Positions 15,232-25,190 of a stretch of 64,000 bases of DNA are shown here, one piece after another (position 1 is the stretch's first letter; each line of letters opens with the position of its first letter). This stretch comes from Gammaproteobacteria bacterium (GTDB lineage Bacteria; Pseudomonadota; Gammaproteobacteria; Tenderiales; Tenderiaceae): positions 1 through 64,000 of the forward strand of contig JAKFXL010000016.1 of assembly GCA_021731365.1 (NCBI GenBank), given 5' to 3'. Both the position numbers and the translations under genes were made by a program. The notes beneath the pieces were generated by a model. The model was not told the origin of the DNA, ran no database searches, and worked only from the letters and a program-made list of their open reading frames with translations.

Positions 15232-17747
15232 TGATGAGGGTGATTAGGGTTGGTATTCATCGGTTCATCAGCGCGGTGTTGCTGTTGATGTTCCTGGTTG
15301 GAGTCAGTGGTTGTGATAGCGTTTCGACACAGGCGGTGCCTGGTGCCACACCGCAGACAAACTCTACAGGTGTTCAAAACTATCAAGGCCCGCAGGCTCA
15401 AGCGGAGGCAACCCGTACTTTTCAGACCACCCTTTGGCCAGAGCTGGTCAATAAATGTGGCAATTGCCACGGCAGTGGTGAAGGCAAACAGTCCCCCAAC
15501 TTTGCCCGTACTGATGATGTGAACCTTGCCTACAGTCAGGCAATTACATTATTGAATCTCAACTCGCCAGCGGATTCCCGTCTGGTCACCAAGGTGGCGG
15601 GTGGCCATAACTGTTGGGAGGTGAGCAGCAAGGCGTGTGGTGAAATTATGACCGCTTACATAACCCAATGGGCTGGGCAGGGTGGGGATAGTGCTGGACG
15701 GCAGATTCAGCTCACACCCCCACCGCTGATGAGTGCAGCTGACAGCAAGGCCTTTCCTGATAACGCCGCCCTGTTTGCCACTACAGTTCATCCGTTGTTA
15801 GTGACCTACTGCAGCGGTTGCCACATCAACTCAGCACCGGTACCACAAGCGCCCTATTTTGCGGCGGCGGATGCGGCCACTGCTTATGAGGCGGTGAAGA
15901 GTAGCCACAAACTGGATCTTGATACCCCGGCCAATTCACGGCTGGTGGTTCGCCTGCGGAATGAGTTTCATAACTGCTGGAGTGGTGATTGTCAGCAGGA
16001 TTCACAAAAGATGGAAGATGCTATCAAAGCATTTGCTGATGGTGTACCGCTGACCCAGGTTGATCCACAGCTGGTGGTGAGCAAGGCGCTGACCCTGGGG
16101 CAGGGCATTATTGCCAGTGGTGGCACCCGTTATGATGAGAATGTAATCGCGTTGTACGAATTTAAGACCGGCTTTGGTAACTATATATACGATACCAGCG
16201 GTATTGAGCCTGCCCTGCATCTACAGCTTTCGGGGTTGGCGGAGGTCGATTACAAATGGGTTGGTGGCTGGGGCGTGGAGTTTGTTAACAGTAAGGCGCA
16301 GGGCAGCACTAGCGCCAGCCGTAAACTCCACAACTTTATTCGTGCCACGGGGGAGTACTCCATTGAGGCGTGGGTAGTGCCTGCCAATGTGACGCAGGAT
16401 GGGCCAGCACGCATCATCAGCTACTCTGCCGGTACCAATAGCCGTAACTTCACCCTTGGGCAGACGCTCTACAATTACAATTTTCTCCACCGTAGCAGCA
16501 CCACCAACGGTAACGGGCAGCCAGCCTTTTCTACCCCTGATGCTGATGAGCTGCTGCAGGCCACTGAACAGCATGTGGTGGTCAGCTTTGATCCACTGAA
16601 TGGACGTCGCATCTATGTTAATGGCCTGTTGGTTAATCATATCGATGCCCAGGCAGCCGGCAATCTGAATGACTGGGACGATACCTTTGCCTTGGTGCTG
16701 GGCAACGAGGTGACCAATGATCGGCAGTGGCAGGGCAAGTTGCGGTTGGTGGCCATCCATAATCGTGCGCTGACCCAGGAGCAGGTATCGCGTAACTTTA
16801 ATGTGGGCGTGGGTGAGAAATTTTTCCTGCTGTTTGATGTGAGTGATGTAGTGAAGGTACCACAGAGTTACATCCTGTTTGAGGTGAGCCAGTTTGATAG
16901 TTACAGCTATCTGTTTAACAGCCCTACCTTTATCAATTTGAATGGTGACAGTGTGGTGGCGGACATCCCCATCCGGGCGATGCGTATTGGTATCAATGGC
17001 AAAGAGGCCAGTGTGGGGCAGGCCTATCGCCATCTTGAAACAACAGTCAGCAACAGTCAGTTATTGCCTAGCGAGCAGTTTAATGCCCGTGCCCAGCGGC
17101 TCTCAACGTTAGGTACGGTGATTGCGTTGGAGAAGGGGGCGCTGGTAGATCAATTTTTCCTCAGTTTTGAGCAGCTGGGCAGTGCCCGCAATGTGGTGGT
17201 AGAGCCGCAGCCGCTGCAACAGGCAGCCCCTGTGGATGCCGCGCCAAAACCGGAGATTGGCCTGCGTACCTTTGCCGAGATCAACGCCACTATGGCGACA
17301 GTGACCGGGGTGAGTCCCACCCATGCAGAGGTTAAAAAGACCTACCAGACCATCATGCAGCAGCTGCCAACGGTGGAAAACATCAACGGCTTTCTCGCCG
17401 CCCATCAGGTGGCAGTATCACAGCTGGCCATTGAGTATTGCAATGCCTTGGTAAGTGATGTGCCGTTGCGTGGCAGTTACTTTCCCGGTTTTGACTTCGG
17501 GGCAGGGGCGACCAGCGCCTTTAATACCATGGCTAAACGTGATCAGGTGCTGGACCCACTGTTAAATAGGGTGCTGGGTATCAATCTGGCAACCCAACCA
17601 AGTGCGGCCAGTGTTAAAACAGAGCTGAACAGTTTGATCGACAGACTGACGGCATGTGGTGGAAGCTGTGCGGCTGATCGTACCCAGACCGTGGTCAAGG
17701 CCAGTTGTGCCGCCACATTGGGTAGCGCTGTGATGCTGTTGCAGTGA
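15231..17747 (+). CDS. Dihaem lipoprotein with LamG/concanavalin-like domain
   Basis: This encodes about 838 residues; the start overlaps the previous stop, with AGGGGGAG just upstream (15234 is an alternative). The lipobox is 'LVGVSGC'. Two similar haem modules follow, with CGNCH at about 76-80 and CSGCH at about 194-198. Each is followed by 'LDLDTPANSRLV' or 'LNLNSPADSRLV' and a conserved 'HNCW' cysteine, so the modules are a tandem duplication. Residues about 300-530 form a LamG-like sandwich ('YSIEAWVVPANVTQ', 'VVVSFDPLNGRRIYVNG'). The PSCyt1-plus-LamG layout is typical of planctomycete cytochrome proteins and unusual here. Confidence 0.75.
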   Translation: MMRVIRVGIHRFISAVLLLMFLVGVSGCDSVSTQAVPGATPQTNSTGVQNYQGPQAQAEATRTFQTTLWPELVNKCGNCHGSGEGKQSPNFARTDDVNLAYSQAITLLNLNSPADSRLVTKVAGGHNCWEVSSKACGEIMTAYITQWAGQGGDSAGRQIQLTPPPLMSAADSKAFPDNAALFATTVHPLLVTYCSGCHINSAPVPQAPYFAAADAATAYEAVKSSHKLDLDTPANSRLVVRLRNEFHNCWSGDCQQDSQKMEDAIKAFADGVPLTQVDPQLVVSKALTLGQGIIASGGTRYDENVIALYEFKTGFGNYIYDTSGIEPALHLQLSGLAEVDYKWVGGWGVEFVNSKAQGSTSASRKLHNFIRATGEYSIEAWVVPANVTQDGPARIISYSAGTNSRNFTLGQTLYNYNFLHRSSTTNGNGQPAFSTPDADELLQATEQHVVVSFDPLNGRRIYVNGLLVNHIDAQAAGNLNDWDDTFALVLGNEVTNDRQWQGKLRLVAIHNRALTQEQVSRNFNVGVGEKFFLLFDVSDVVKVPQSYILFEVSQFDSYSYLFNSPTFINLNGDSVVADIPIRAMRIGINGKEASVGQAYRHLETTVSNSQLLPSEQFNARAQRLSTLGTVIALEKGALVDQFFLSFEQLGSARNVVVEPQPLQQAAPVDAAPKPEIGLRTFAEINATMATVTGVSPTHAEVKKTYQTIMQQLPTVENINGFLAAHQVAVSQLAIEYCNALVSDVPLRGSYFPGFDFGAGATSAFNTMAKRDQVLDPLLNRVLGINLATQPSAASVKTELNSLIDRLTACGGSCAADRTQTVVKASCAATLGSAVMLLQ

Positions 17748-17766
17748 CAGGGATTGAGAGATAACC

Positions 17767-19347
17767 ATGACCAGACAAAAGACTCCACTTTCACCCGATA
17801 CACCGCTGTTACATGCGGACCATCAACGGCCCGTGACACGGCGGGACTTTCTCGGTTACGGGCTTACCTCCGGCCTTGGTCTGGTGGTGGGGCCGACAAT
17901 CTTCGGGCTGTTTGCCAACCCACGTGAGGCGCGGGCGGCGCTGTCGGCGGACCTGCAGACACTTAAAACCAGTTGTGGTATCGCCACCCAGGGGGCCGGC
18001 AAGATCCCGTTTATCTGTTTTGATCTGGCCGGTGGTGCCAACATTGCCGGCTCCAATGTGCTGGTAGGCAAGCGGGGCGGGCAACTCGATTTCCTGACCA
18101 CGGCGGGTTACAGCAAGCTGGGATTGCCGGGGGATATGATTCCGTCGTTGACTAATCTGGCGACAGGACTCCCCTTTGCCAACACCTCATTGGGGTTGGC
18201 GTTTCATTCAGACAGTGCGTTTTTGCGTGGCATACTGGAGAAGGTTTCACCAGCAACAGCCGCCAAAATTAATGGCGCAGTGCTCCCGGCCCGCTCCGAA
18301 AACGATACGGGCAACAATCCACACAATCCAATGTACGGTATTAACCGGGCCGGGGCCGATGGGGCGCTGTTGACGCTGATCGGTTCGCGCAACTCCGACT
18401 CGGGCGGCAACTCCATGGCACCGGCAACCATGATGAATCCTGCCGTTCGTCCCACCAAGATTGATCGCCCCAGCGACGTGACGGGGCTGGTGGATACCGG
18501 CAAACTGGTGGGACTGTTGAGCCAGGAGGATGCGGTGGCAGTGCTGGAGTCCATCGAACGTATCAGTTCCATGAAGTTAAAAAAGGTCAATACCCAGGTC
18601 ACCGCTGATGCGGTGATTAAGGATCTGATCGATTGTGGATATGTGAAGGCTGCGGATCTGGTGGATCGTTACGGTAATCCTGCGATGTTGAATCCAGAGA
18701 TTGACCCTGACATCGTCGGTCCTATCTTTAGTGTCGATGAGATGAGCAACGGCGAGTTTCGCAAAACCGCCTCAGTGATGAAGCTGGTGATCAATGGTAA
18801 TGCGGGGGCTGGCACTATTGAGCTGGGTGGTTATGACTACCATACGGGTGACCGGGCGGCGGGAGAGGTGCGTGATCTGCGCGCTGGGCGCTGTATCGGT
18901 GCCTGCCTCGAATATGCGGCGCGTATCGGCGTGCCACTTATGTTGTACGTCTGTAGTGATGGCTCGGTTGCTAGCAACGGCATGTTGGACAATTCCACAG
19001 AGGGGCGTGGTAAAGGTGTCTGGACCGGGGATAATTCGGATACCGCCAGCTCGTTTTTCCTGGTATATAATCCCGCCAGACGCCCGGTTCTGATGGGCGA
19101 TACGGTGACACAGCAGGCGCGCCACCAGCAGATCGGCTGGTTCCGCCCTGATGCATCGGTCGAAACATCGGCCACCCCCGCCGCCAATAATGTCAATCTG
19201 CTGGTGGAGACAGTCATCCTGAACTACATGGCACTGCATGGTGAGCAGGGCAACTTTGCCACCCGCTTTCCGAAACATGGTTTGGGCGGCGTGGCGATGC
19301 GTGACAGCCTCTCTGCCTTTACACCGATTGTGAATGGTAAAATCTAA
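17767..19347 (+). CDS. Tat-exported DUF1501-like protein
   Basis: This encodes 526 residues. The N-terminus has a twin-arginine signal ('TRRDFLGYGLTSGLGLVVG'). The body has DUF1501-like segments: 'FICFDLAGGANIAGSNVLVG', 'DYHTGDRAAGEVRDLRAG' and 'YVCSDGSVASNGMLDNS', resembling the 'gg.D.H..' and 'seFGRt' regions of the sulfatase/phosphatase-like fold. DUF1501 proteins usually sit next to planctomycete-type cytochrome genes, as here. Tat export suggests the protein folds in the cytoplasm, perhaps with a metal. The enzymatic role is unknown. Confidence 0.7.
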   Translation: MTRQKTPLSPDTPLLHADHQRPVTRRDFLGYGLTSGLGLVVGPTIFGLFANPREARAALSADLQTLKTSCGIATQGAGKIPFICFDLAGGANIAGSNVLVGKRGGQLDFLTTAGYSKLGLPGDMIPSLTNLATGLPFANTSLGLAFHSDSAFLRGILEKVSPATAAKINGAVLPARSENDTGNNPHNPMYGINRAGADGALLTLIGSRNSDSGGNSMAPATMMNPAVRPTKIDRPSDVTGLVDTGKLVGLLSQEDAVAVLESIERISSMKLKKVNTQVTADAVIKDLIDCGYVKAADLVDRYGNPAMLNPEIDPDIVGPIFSVDEMSNGEFRKTASVMKLVINGNAGAGTIELGGYDYHTGDRAAGEVRDLRAGRCIGACLEYAARIGVPLMLYVCSDGSVASNGMLDNSTEGRGKGVWTGDNSDTASSFFLVYNPARRPVLMGDTVTQQARHQQIGWFRPDASVETSATPAANNVNLLVETVILNYMALHGEQGNFATRFPKHGLGGVAMRDSLSAFTPIVNGKI

Positions 19348-19368
19348 CCCCGTCTTAAGGTTGTAGGA

Positions 19369-19926
19369 ATGGATGTGATGAAGGGTGCAATAAAACGGTT
19401 GCTGGCAGGGGTGTTTTTGCTCTGGCTGTTGCCTGTGACCACGTCGATAGTGGTGGCGGAGCAGGTCAATAACGTCGCAGCAGCTGGACTGAGTGAACAG
19501 GTGGAGGATCTGAAAAAAGAGGTGCTTGATCTCAACCGTGAGCTGTTTATTCTGGAAGAGGAGTTACTTTTTCCGGCCACCACCCAGACCACCATTTTTC
19601 TTGCCATGAACAGTGGGCTCTTTTTTGCGCTTGACGCGATCGAGTTGAAAATCGATGGTAAATCGGTGACCCACTACCTTTATACCGAACGTGAAGTGAA
19701 GGCGTTGGCCAAGGGCGGCGTGCAGCGGCTCCATATTGAAAACCTGCGCAGTGGCCAACATGAGCTGGTCGCCCTGTTTAGCGGCAAGGGTCCTAATGGC
19801 CGCGACTACCGCCGTGCCGCCAGCTATCTCTTTGAAAAGGGGCTGGAGCCTCAATTTATCGAGATCAGAATCAGTGACTCCGCGGCCAAACAGCAGCCTG
19901 AATTTACCATTAGCAGTTGGGAGTAG
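19369..19926 (+). CDS. Exported coiled-coil protein
   Basis: This encodes 185 residues. A signal peptide ('LLAGVFLLWLLPVTTSIVVA') is followed by a short coiled coil ('GLSEQVEDLKKEVLDLNREL', 'ILEEELL') and a beta-rich C-terminal domain ('LDAIELKIDGKSVTHYLYTE', 'LRSGQHELVALFSGKG'). No family was recognised. It lies 21 bases after the DUF1501-like gene and just before the first TPR gene, so it is part of the same operon. A scaffold role in the periplasm is inferred from the coiled coil and the TPR neighbours. Confidence 0.6.
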   Translation: MDVMKGAIKRLLAGVFLLWLLPVTTSIVVAEQVNNVAAAGLSEQVEDLKKEVLDLNRELFILEEELLFPATTQTTIFLAMNSGLFFALDAIELKIDGKSVTHYLYTEREVKALAKGGVQRLHIENLRSGQHELVALFSGKGPNGRDYRRAASYLFEKGLEPQFIEIRISDSAAKQQPEFTISSWE

Positions 19927-19928
19927 GG

Positions 19929-21788
19929 GTGAGAGGGGCTGCTTTGCTCTGCCTGTTGCCCTGTTTGATGGCGGCGACTGCTGCTGTTAAGGCGGAGCAG
20001 GCGGTTCCAGCGGCAGTCAAAGACCCCTATTATGGAGGGGCGCTGTTTGATTTTTATCAGCAGAACTACTTCTCTGCCATCACCCAACTAAGCGCCGCGC
20101 AACAGCTAGGGCGTCTGCCTAATCAGGGGGTTGAGGCAGAGCTATTGCTGGGTGGACTCTATTTTTCCTACGGCATGCAAAAAAATGCCGAAGCCATTTT
20201 TAGCCGTCTGCTTGAAAACCAGCTCACTCCAATACAGCGCAACCGTGTCTGGTTAGCGCTGGCAAACATCCATTACAAGAGTGGTAGCCACACTGAGTCG
20301 ACAAAGCTGTTACAGCGGCTCGATACCCAGCTGCCAACCGGGCAGGAGGATGAACGTCAGCAGTTAACCAGTATCCTGCTGGCCCAGCGAGGCCTCTATA
20401 CCGAAGCAGCGGCACAGCTGGCCAGTTATCGGCCCAACTCCCTGGACAGCGGTTTTGCCCAATACAATCTGGCACTTCACCATATCCGCGAAGGGCGTGA
20501 CGAGATGGGTCGGCCCCTGCTGGCAGCGCTGCTGCAACAGGGTGATAGCGGTGAGCCAGGACGTACTGAACTGTACGATAAAAGCAGAATTGCTTTAGGG
20601 TACAGCCACTTACGAAAAAAAGAGTTTGTTGCAGCCAAGGGCTGGTTTGAACAGGTGCGGCTTAACAGTCCGTTTGCCAGCCAGGCGCTATTGGGGCTGG
20701 GGTGGGTAGAGTCTGGCATGGGGCGTGGCAAAGAGGCGTTGGCGATCTGGCTGCCTTTGGTTGAACGGAATGTTTCAGACCCCGCTGTATTGGAGGGGCT
20801 TTTAGCGGTACCCTATACCTTCAATCAGCTTGGCGCACGACAGCAGGCGCTGGATCACTATCAAACAGCGATTGAGCACTATAACGAAGCGCTGATAACC
20901 CTGGAAGGAATTATTGCCGGCATGAATTTTACCGCCCTGGCACACGAATTAGTGGACCCACGTGGCGCGGCTGAAACAGGCTGGCACTGGCGTACCGAGC
21001 TGACCCCGGAGACGACGTTGACGCCCTATCTCTACCGCGTGATGGCGGGCCATGAGTTCCAGGAGGCGTTACGCAATTATCGTGATCTGCTCCATCTGGA
21101 GACGAACTTATCCCGCTGGCGGGATGATCTGGAGGCCTATGAGGCGATGGTAGATATGCGCCAAACCGGCTACGAAACACGCCTGCCAACCATTTTGAAG
21201 GGGCTGGCCAAGCTCGAGGGGGAGAGACTTCAGCAGCAACGCGATGCCCACACCCAGCGGTTACAGGGGATTGAGGCGCAGGAAGATGCCATGGACCTGA
21301 CAACAGCGGAAGAGCAGCAGCGCTGGGTACAACTGACCCAGGTTGAAAAACGGTTACAGCAGCTTGAGGGGCGCGTAGATATTGATAAGCAGCGGCGTAA
21401 ACTTACAGTGCTGAAAGGAGGGCTGCTCTGGCAGCTGGAGAGTGAGTATCCGGCACGCCTATGGCAGGCAAAACAGCAGCTGCGACAGCTGGATGAGGTG
21501 CTGGCGGAGAGTCGTGGCCAGCAACAGCGGTTGAATAGTGTGCTGAAACAGACCCCTGGCAATTTTGACCATTATCGCCAAACGCTGCAGGCACGACGTC
21601 ATCAGACAGAACGCCTGCAGCAACAGACAAAAAATCTGGCACAGGCGTTAGAGGCGCGATTGCAGTACTTGGCACAAGCAGCCGTGGCGGGTGTGAAATT
21701 TCAGGTTGAAGCGTATCGAAGTCAGGCACTGTTTGCCGTGGCACAGATTTATGATGAGGCCCAACATACACAGAAGGAGCATCCATGA
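19929..21788 (+). CDS. Exported TPR and coiled-coil protein
   Basis: This encodes about 619 residues from a GTG at 19929 with GGAG upstream; a TTG at 19917 is also in frame. A signal peptide ('LLCLLPCLMAATAAVKA') precedes helical TPR-like repeats through residue ~330 ('AEAIFSRLLENQLTPIQRN', 'RIALGYSHLRKKEFVAAKGW', 'QALDHYQTAIEHYNEAL'). The C-terminal 200 residues are glutamine-rich coiled coil ('LEGERLQQQRDAHTQRLQG'). It overlaps the next gene by 4 bases. It is probably a periplasmic assembly scaffold for the haem/DUF1501 proteins; that role is inference. Confidence 0.7.
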   Translation: MRGAALLCLLPCLMAATAAVKAEQAVPAAVKDPYYGGALFDFYQQNYFSAITQLSAAQQLGRLPNQGVEAELLLGGLYFSYGMQKNAEAIFSRLLENQLTPIQRNRVWLALANIHYKSGSHTESTKLLQRLDTQLPTGQEDERQQLTSILLAQRGLYTEAAAQLASYRPNSLDSGFAQYNLALHHIREGRDEMGRPLLAALLQQGDSGEPGRTELYDKSRIALGYSHLRKKEFVAAKGWFEQVRLNSPFASQALLGLGWVESGMGRGKEALAIWLPLVERNVSDPAVLEGLLAVPYTFNQLGARQQALDHYQTAIEHYNEALITLEGIIAGMNFTALAHELVDPRGAAETGWHWRTELTPETTLTPYLYRVMAGHEFQEALRNYRDLLHLETNLSRWRDDLEAYEAMVDMRQTGYETRLPTILKGLAKLEGERLQQQRDAHTQRLQGIEAQEDAMDLTTAEEQQRWVQLTQVEKRLQQLEGRVDIDKQRRKLTVLKGGLLWQLESEYPARLWQAKQQLRQLDEVLAESRGQQQRLNSVLKQTPGNFDHYRQTLQARRHQTERLQQQTKNLAQALEARLQYLAQAAVAGVKFQVEAYRSQALFAVAQIYDEAQHTQKEHP

Positions 21789-24580
21789 TGCGTCGTTTAT
21801 CCCTGCTCGTCCTGGCGACCCTGTTACTGGTCGCCTGTAGTGGCTCAAAGGAGTTGACGTTAGGGAACATGGAGCGTTCCAAGGTGGTGATTGATGTTGA
21901 TACACCGGTTGAGGTGAATCGCAACGACGCCATGAAATATTACCGCTCGACCATGGAGCAGGATATTGATAACCGTTTTCGTGCCCGAGCCATGAAGCGG
22001 TTGGCTGATCTGGAGCTGGAGACCGGATTGGACAAAGAGGTCAAAACCGTCACGCCATTAAGTGCCGGTGATATTAAGGAGTATCAGGTCTCCATTGATA
22101 TATATAAGGAGTTGCTCCAGAGTTACCCCGATTTTGTTGGTAATGATCAGGTGCTCTACCAGCTGGCCCAGGCCTATGAACGGCTGGGAATGGTGGATGA
22201 GTCAATGGCAGCCTTGGCAAGGCTGGCAAAAGAGTACCCCAGTAGCCCACTTTATGCCGAGGTACAGTTCCGTCGCGGTGAGCTGTTTTTTGTGGATGGT
22301 GAGTACGAAGCGTCAGCCAGGGCGTTCCAGAGTGTGGTGGAGCTTGGTGAAACATCCCTCTTTTATGAGTTGGCCTTGCATAAACATGGCTGGAATATGT
22401 TGAAGCTGGACCAGTTTGACGAGGCGCTGGTATCGTTTTTCTCCCTTCTCGATCTTAAACTGGTACCACTGGAGCTGGATGGCGACCCGTTTGCTGCGTT
22501 ACCTGTAGGGCAGACCGATCAGGAGTTGATTGACGATACCCTCTACGCTGTCGCGCTGGTCTTCTCTTATGTCAACAGTGTCGATCGCATCGAGGCACAG
22601 ATTGCCAAACGCGGCCGCAAAAACTACGACCACGTGATCTACCAGACGTTGGCCGATTTTTATCTGCGCCAAAAGCGTTATCAGGACGCGGTGAACATCT
22701 ACACAACCTACTCTGTCCGTTATCTGAAGGAGCCGCAGGCGGCATTTTTCAAGTTGAAACTGTTTGATATCTTTACCCTGGCAGAGAAGCCCGACGCGGT
22801 ATTAAGTGCTAAAAAGCACTTTATCCAGGTCTACGGTCCTAGCAGTAGTCTGTGGATAAACTACAACGACAAAGTTCGCGCCCAGTTGATGCCCAAGGTG
22901 CGGTTGGCGCTGACGGATATTACCCAGTATTACCATGCAGTGGCGCAGAGAGAGAAACGTGAGTCCGATTACAATCTGGCAGAGAACTGGTATCGCGCCT
23001 ATTTGCGGGATCTGCCCAACGATAAAGATGAGGTCAAGATCCACTACCTGTTGGCGGATATGCTCTACGAGGGCAAACGTTACGCCGAGGCCAGCAAAGA
23101 GTATGAACGTGTTGCGTACGAGTTTCCTGCCAGCACTAACTCTCAGGAGGCGGGTTACGCCGCCATCCTCGCCTACCGCGAACTACTGAAAACGGTCGGC
23201 CCGGATACACAGAAAGAGTGGAGTGATAAACAGACCGCCAATCTATTGCAGTATGCCGAGCGTTATCCAGACGATAGCCGCATGGCGACGATCATGACCA
23301 CCCTGGCGCAAGAGGCCTACGGTGCCAAAGAGTTCGATAAGGCGCAGATGTTGGCCCAGCGCGTAATTGCCATGGGTGAGAATGCAGCGCCTGAGCTGCT
23401 TGAGGCGGCTTGGACGGTGAATGCCCACGGCTATTACGAGCAGAAAGAGTACCGCAATGCTGAGCATTCATATCAGCAGGCGGTAACGCTGGCGCGCAAT
23501 AAAGGTAGTGTTAAGCCGATGGCGTTTGAGTGGCTGGCAGCCTCCATCTACAAACAGGCCAAAGAGAAACAGGCGGTGGGCAATATGACCGCAGCGGTGG
23601 ATGACTACCTGAGAATATCCGCCGTTGCCCCAGCGGCGGATATTCGTATACAGGCCGAATACGAAGCGGCCTCCGTGCTGATTGAGATGAAGGCGTGGGA
23701 TGCCGCGATCACCACACTGGAACATTTCCGGAAAAGCTATCCAGGGCATGCGCTGCAGCAGGAACTGCCCTTTAAACTGGCACTGGTCTACATGGAGTCT
23801 GGCAAAGGGGTTCAGGCCGCGGAAGAGTATGAAAAAATCGCCCGTGCCGACCACTCAGTGGATGTAAAAAGGGAGGCCGCGTGGCAGTCAGCCGAGCTTT
23901 ATGAAAAGGCCAGACAGCTCGACCGCAGCGCCAATGCGTATGAGTTTTATCTGCTGCAATTTGCAGAGCCTTATAGTCAGCAGATCGAGGCACGTTATCG
24001 CCTGAGCCAGCTTTATCTGGCACTGGGGCAGACGGCACGGTCCAACTTTATAACAACACAGCTGATGAACGTCGAGCTGGATCGCTCTGGACATACTGAT
24101 CGAAGCCGTTACCTTGTGGCACAGGCGGCCCTGGATATGGCAGAGGGAAAATTGAGTGCATTTCAGAGCGTTAAACTGGTTGAGCCGTTGGCCAAAAATC
24201 TGCTGATAAAAAAAGAGCGTATGGAAGATGCACTGAGCGCCTATAACCAGGCGGCCACACACCGTGTCTCTGACGTGGTGACAGCCTCTACCTATCGCAT
24301 AGGCGAAATTTACTACCAGTTTAGTAAAAACCTGATGGAGTCCGAACGACCCAAAGAGCTGGGGCGGGATGAGCTGGAGGAGTACAACATCATGCTTGAA
24401 GAGCAGGCCTTCCCGTTTGAGGAGAAGGCCATTGCGATTCTTGAGTCCAATACCCAGCGGGTTTCCAGCGGTGTTTATGATACCTGGGTGAAAAAGAGCT
24501 ACGGCAAGCTCAAAGAGTTATTGCCAATACGATATTCAAAATCTGAAAAAGGGGCCAGCATTGTTGAAGCGTTGCAGTAA
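21785..24580 (+). CDS. Large TPR lipoprotein
   Basis: This encodes 931 residues. The lipobox is 'LVAC' at residues 15-18. The mature protein is almost entirely TPR-like repeats, for example 'VLYQLAQAYERLGMVDESMA', 'YEASARAFQSVVELGETSLF', 'YAEASKEYERVAYEFPAS' and 'GVQAAEEYEKIARADHSVD'. The spacing and size resemble YfgC/BamD-like or PilF-like scaffolds but the chain is far longer. Start and stop overlap with both neighbours (4 and 20 bases), which indicates one operon. It is likely anchored to the outer or inner membrane, facing the periplasm. Confidence 0.8.
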   Translation: MMRRLSLLVLATLLLVACSGSKELTLGNMERSKVVIDVDTPVEVNRNDAMKYYRSTMEQDIDNRFRARAMKRLADLELETGLDKEVKTVTPLSAGDIKEYQVSIDIYKELLQSYPDFVGNDQVLYQLAQAYERLGMVDESMAALARLAKEYPSSPLYAEVQFRRGELFFVDGEYEASARAFQSVVELGETSLFYELALHKHGWNMLKLDQFDEALVSFFSLLDLKLVPLELDGDPFAALPVGQTDQELIDDTLYAVALVFSYVNSVDRIEAQIAKRGRKNYDHVIYQTLADFYLRQKRYQDAVNIYTTYSVRYLKEPQAAFFKLKLFDIFTLAEKPDAVLSAKKHFIQVYGPSSSLWINYNDKVRAQLMPKVRLALTDITQYYHAVAQREKRESDYNLAENWYRAYLRDLPNDKDEVKIHYLLADMLYEGKRYAEASKEYERVAYEFPASTNSQEAGYAAILAYRELLKTVGPDTQKEWSDKQTANLLQYAERYPDDSRMATIMTTLAQEAYGAKEFDKAQMLAQRVIAMGENAAPELLEAAWTVNAHGYYEQKEYRNAEHSYQQAVTLARNKGSVKPMAFEWLAASIYKQAKEKQAVGNMTAAVDDYLRISAVAPAADIRIQAEYEAASVLIEMKAWDAAITTLEHFRKSYPGHALQQELPFKLALVYMESGKGVQAAEEYEKIARADHSVDVKREAAWQSAELYEKARQLDRSANAYEFYLLQFAEPYSQQIEARYRLSQLYLALGQTARSNFITTQLMNVELDRSGHTDRSRYLVAQAALDMAEGKLSAFQSVKLVEPLAKNLLIKKERMEDALSAYNQAATHRVSDVVTASTYRIGEIYYQFSKNLMESERPKELGRDELEEYNIMLEEQAFPFEEKAIAILESNTQRVSSGVYDTWVKKSYGKLKELLPIRYSKSEKGASIVEALQ

Positions 24581-25190
24581 AGCGGTGGCGGCAATCTTGC
24601 TGGGGCTGTATTTGAGTGGATGTGCAACAACACCGGTCGAACAGAGTGACGCAATGCCGCCGCCCTTAACAGCGGAACAGTTACGACAGCTTGAACTGCA
24701 GAAGCAGGAGTATGATCTGGCGCTCACCAGTATCCGCGAGGGTAACTATCCGCTGGCGATTAAAGAACTCAATATTTTTATTGAACGCCATCCTGATTAT
24801 TCCGGTCCTTATGTCAATCTGGGTATTCTCTATCACAGAATGAGCCGTCTCGATGAGGCGGAGAAGGCGTTGTTAAAGGCGGTGGCGCTGAAGCCTAAAA
24901 GTGCCGTAGCCCAAAATCGTCTTGGCATGGTCTACCGCGAGCGTGGACGTTTCAACGAAGCACTGGCCGCATACAAGAGTGCCATTGCGGCGGATGAAGA
25001 GTATGCCGATGCCTACCTGAATCTTGGCATTCTTTATGACCTCTATCTGTTTGAGGGTGAAAAGGCGTTACAGCACTACATCCGTTATCAATTTTTGACC
25101 TCCAATGATGATGCCCAGGTCTCCATGTGGATCGCAGAGCTGACGCAGCGTCTTAAAACCCCTGCAGCAACAATAGGGCCCAACAGGTGA
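24561..25190 (+). CDS. TPR lipoprotein
   Basis: This encodes 209 residues from a TTG start that overlaps the previous gene by 20 bases and has AAAAAGGGG just upstream. The lipobox is 'YLSGC'. Three canonical TPRs follow ('GPYVNLGILYHRMSRLDEAE', 'AVAQNRLGMVYRERGRFNEA', 'ADAYLNLGILYDLYLFEGE'). In size and layout it resembles PilF/NrfG-like helper lipoproteins. It probably helps assemble or localise the other products of this operon. Confidence 0.75.
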   Translation: MLKRCSKAVAAILLGLYLSGCATTPVEQSDAMPPPLTAEQLRQLELQKQEYDLALTSIREGNYPLAIKELNIFIERHPDYSGPYVNLGILYHRMSRLDEAEKALLKAVALKPKSAVAQNRLGMVYRERGRFNEALAAYKSAIAADEEYADAYLNLGILYDLYLFEGEKALQHYIRYQFLTSNDDAQVSMWIAELTQRLKTPAATIGPNR

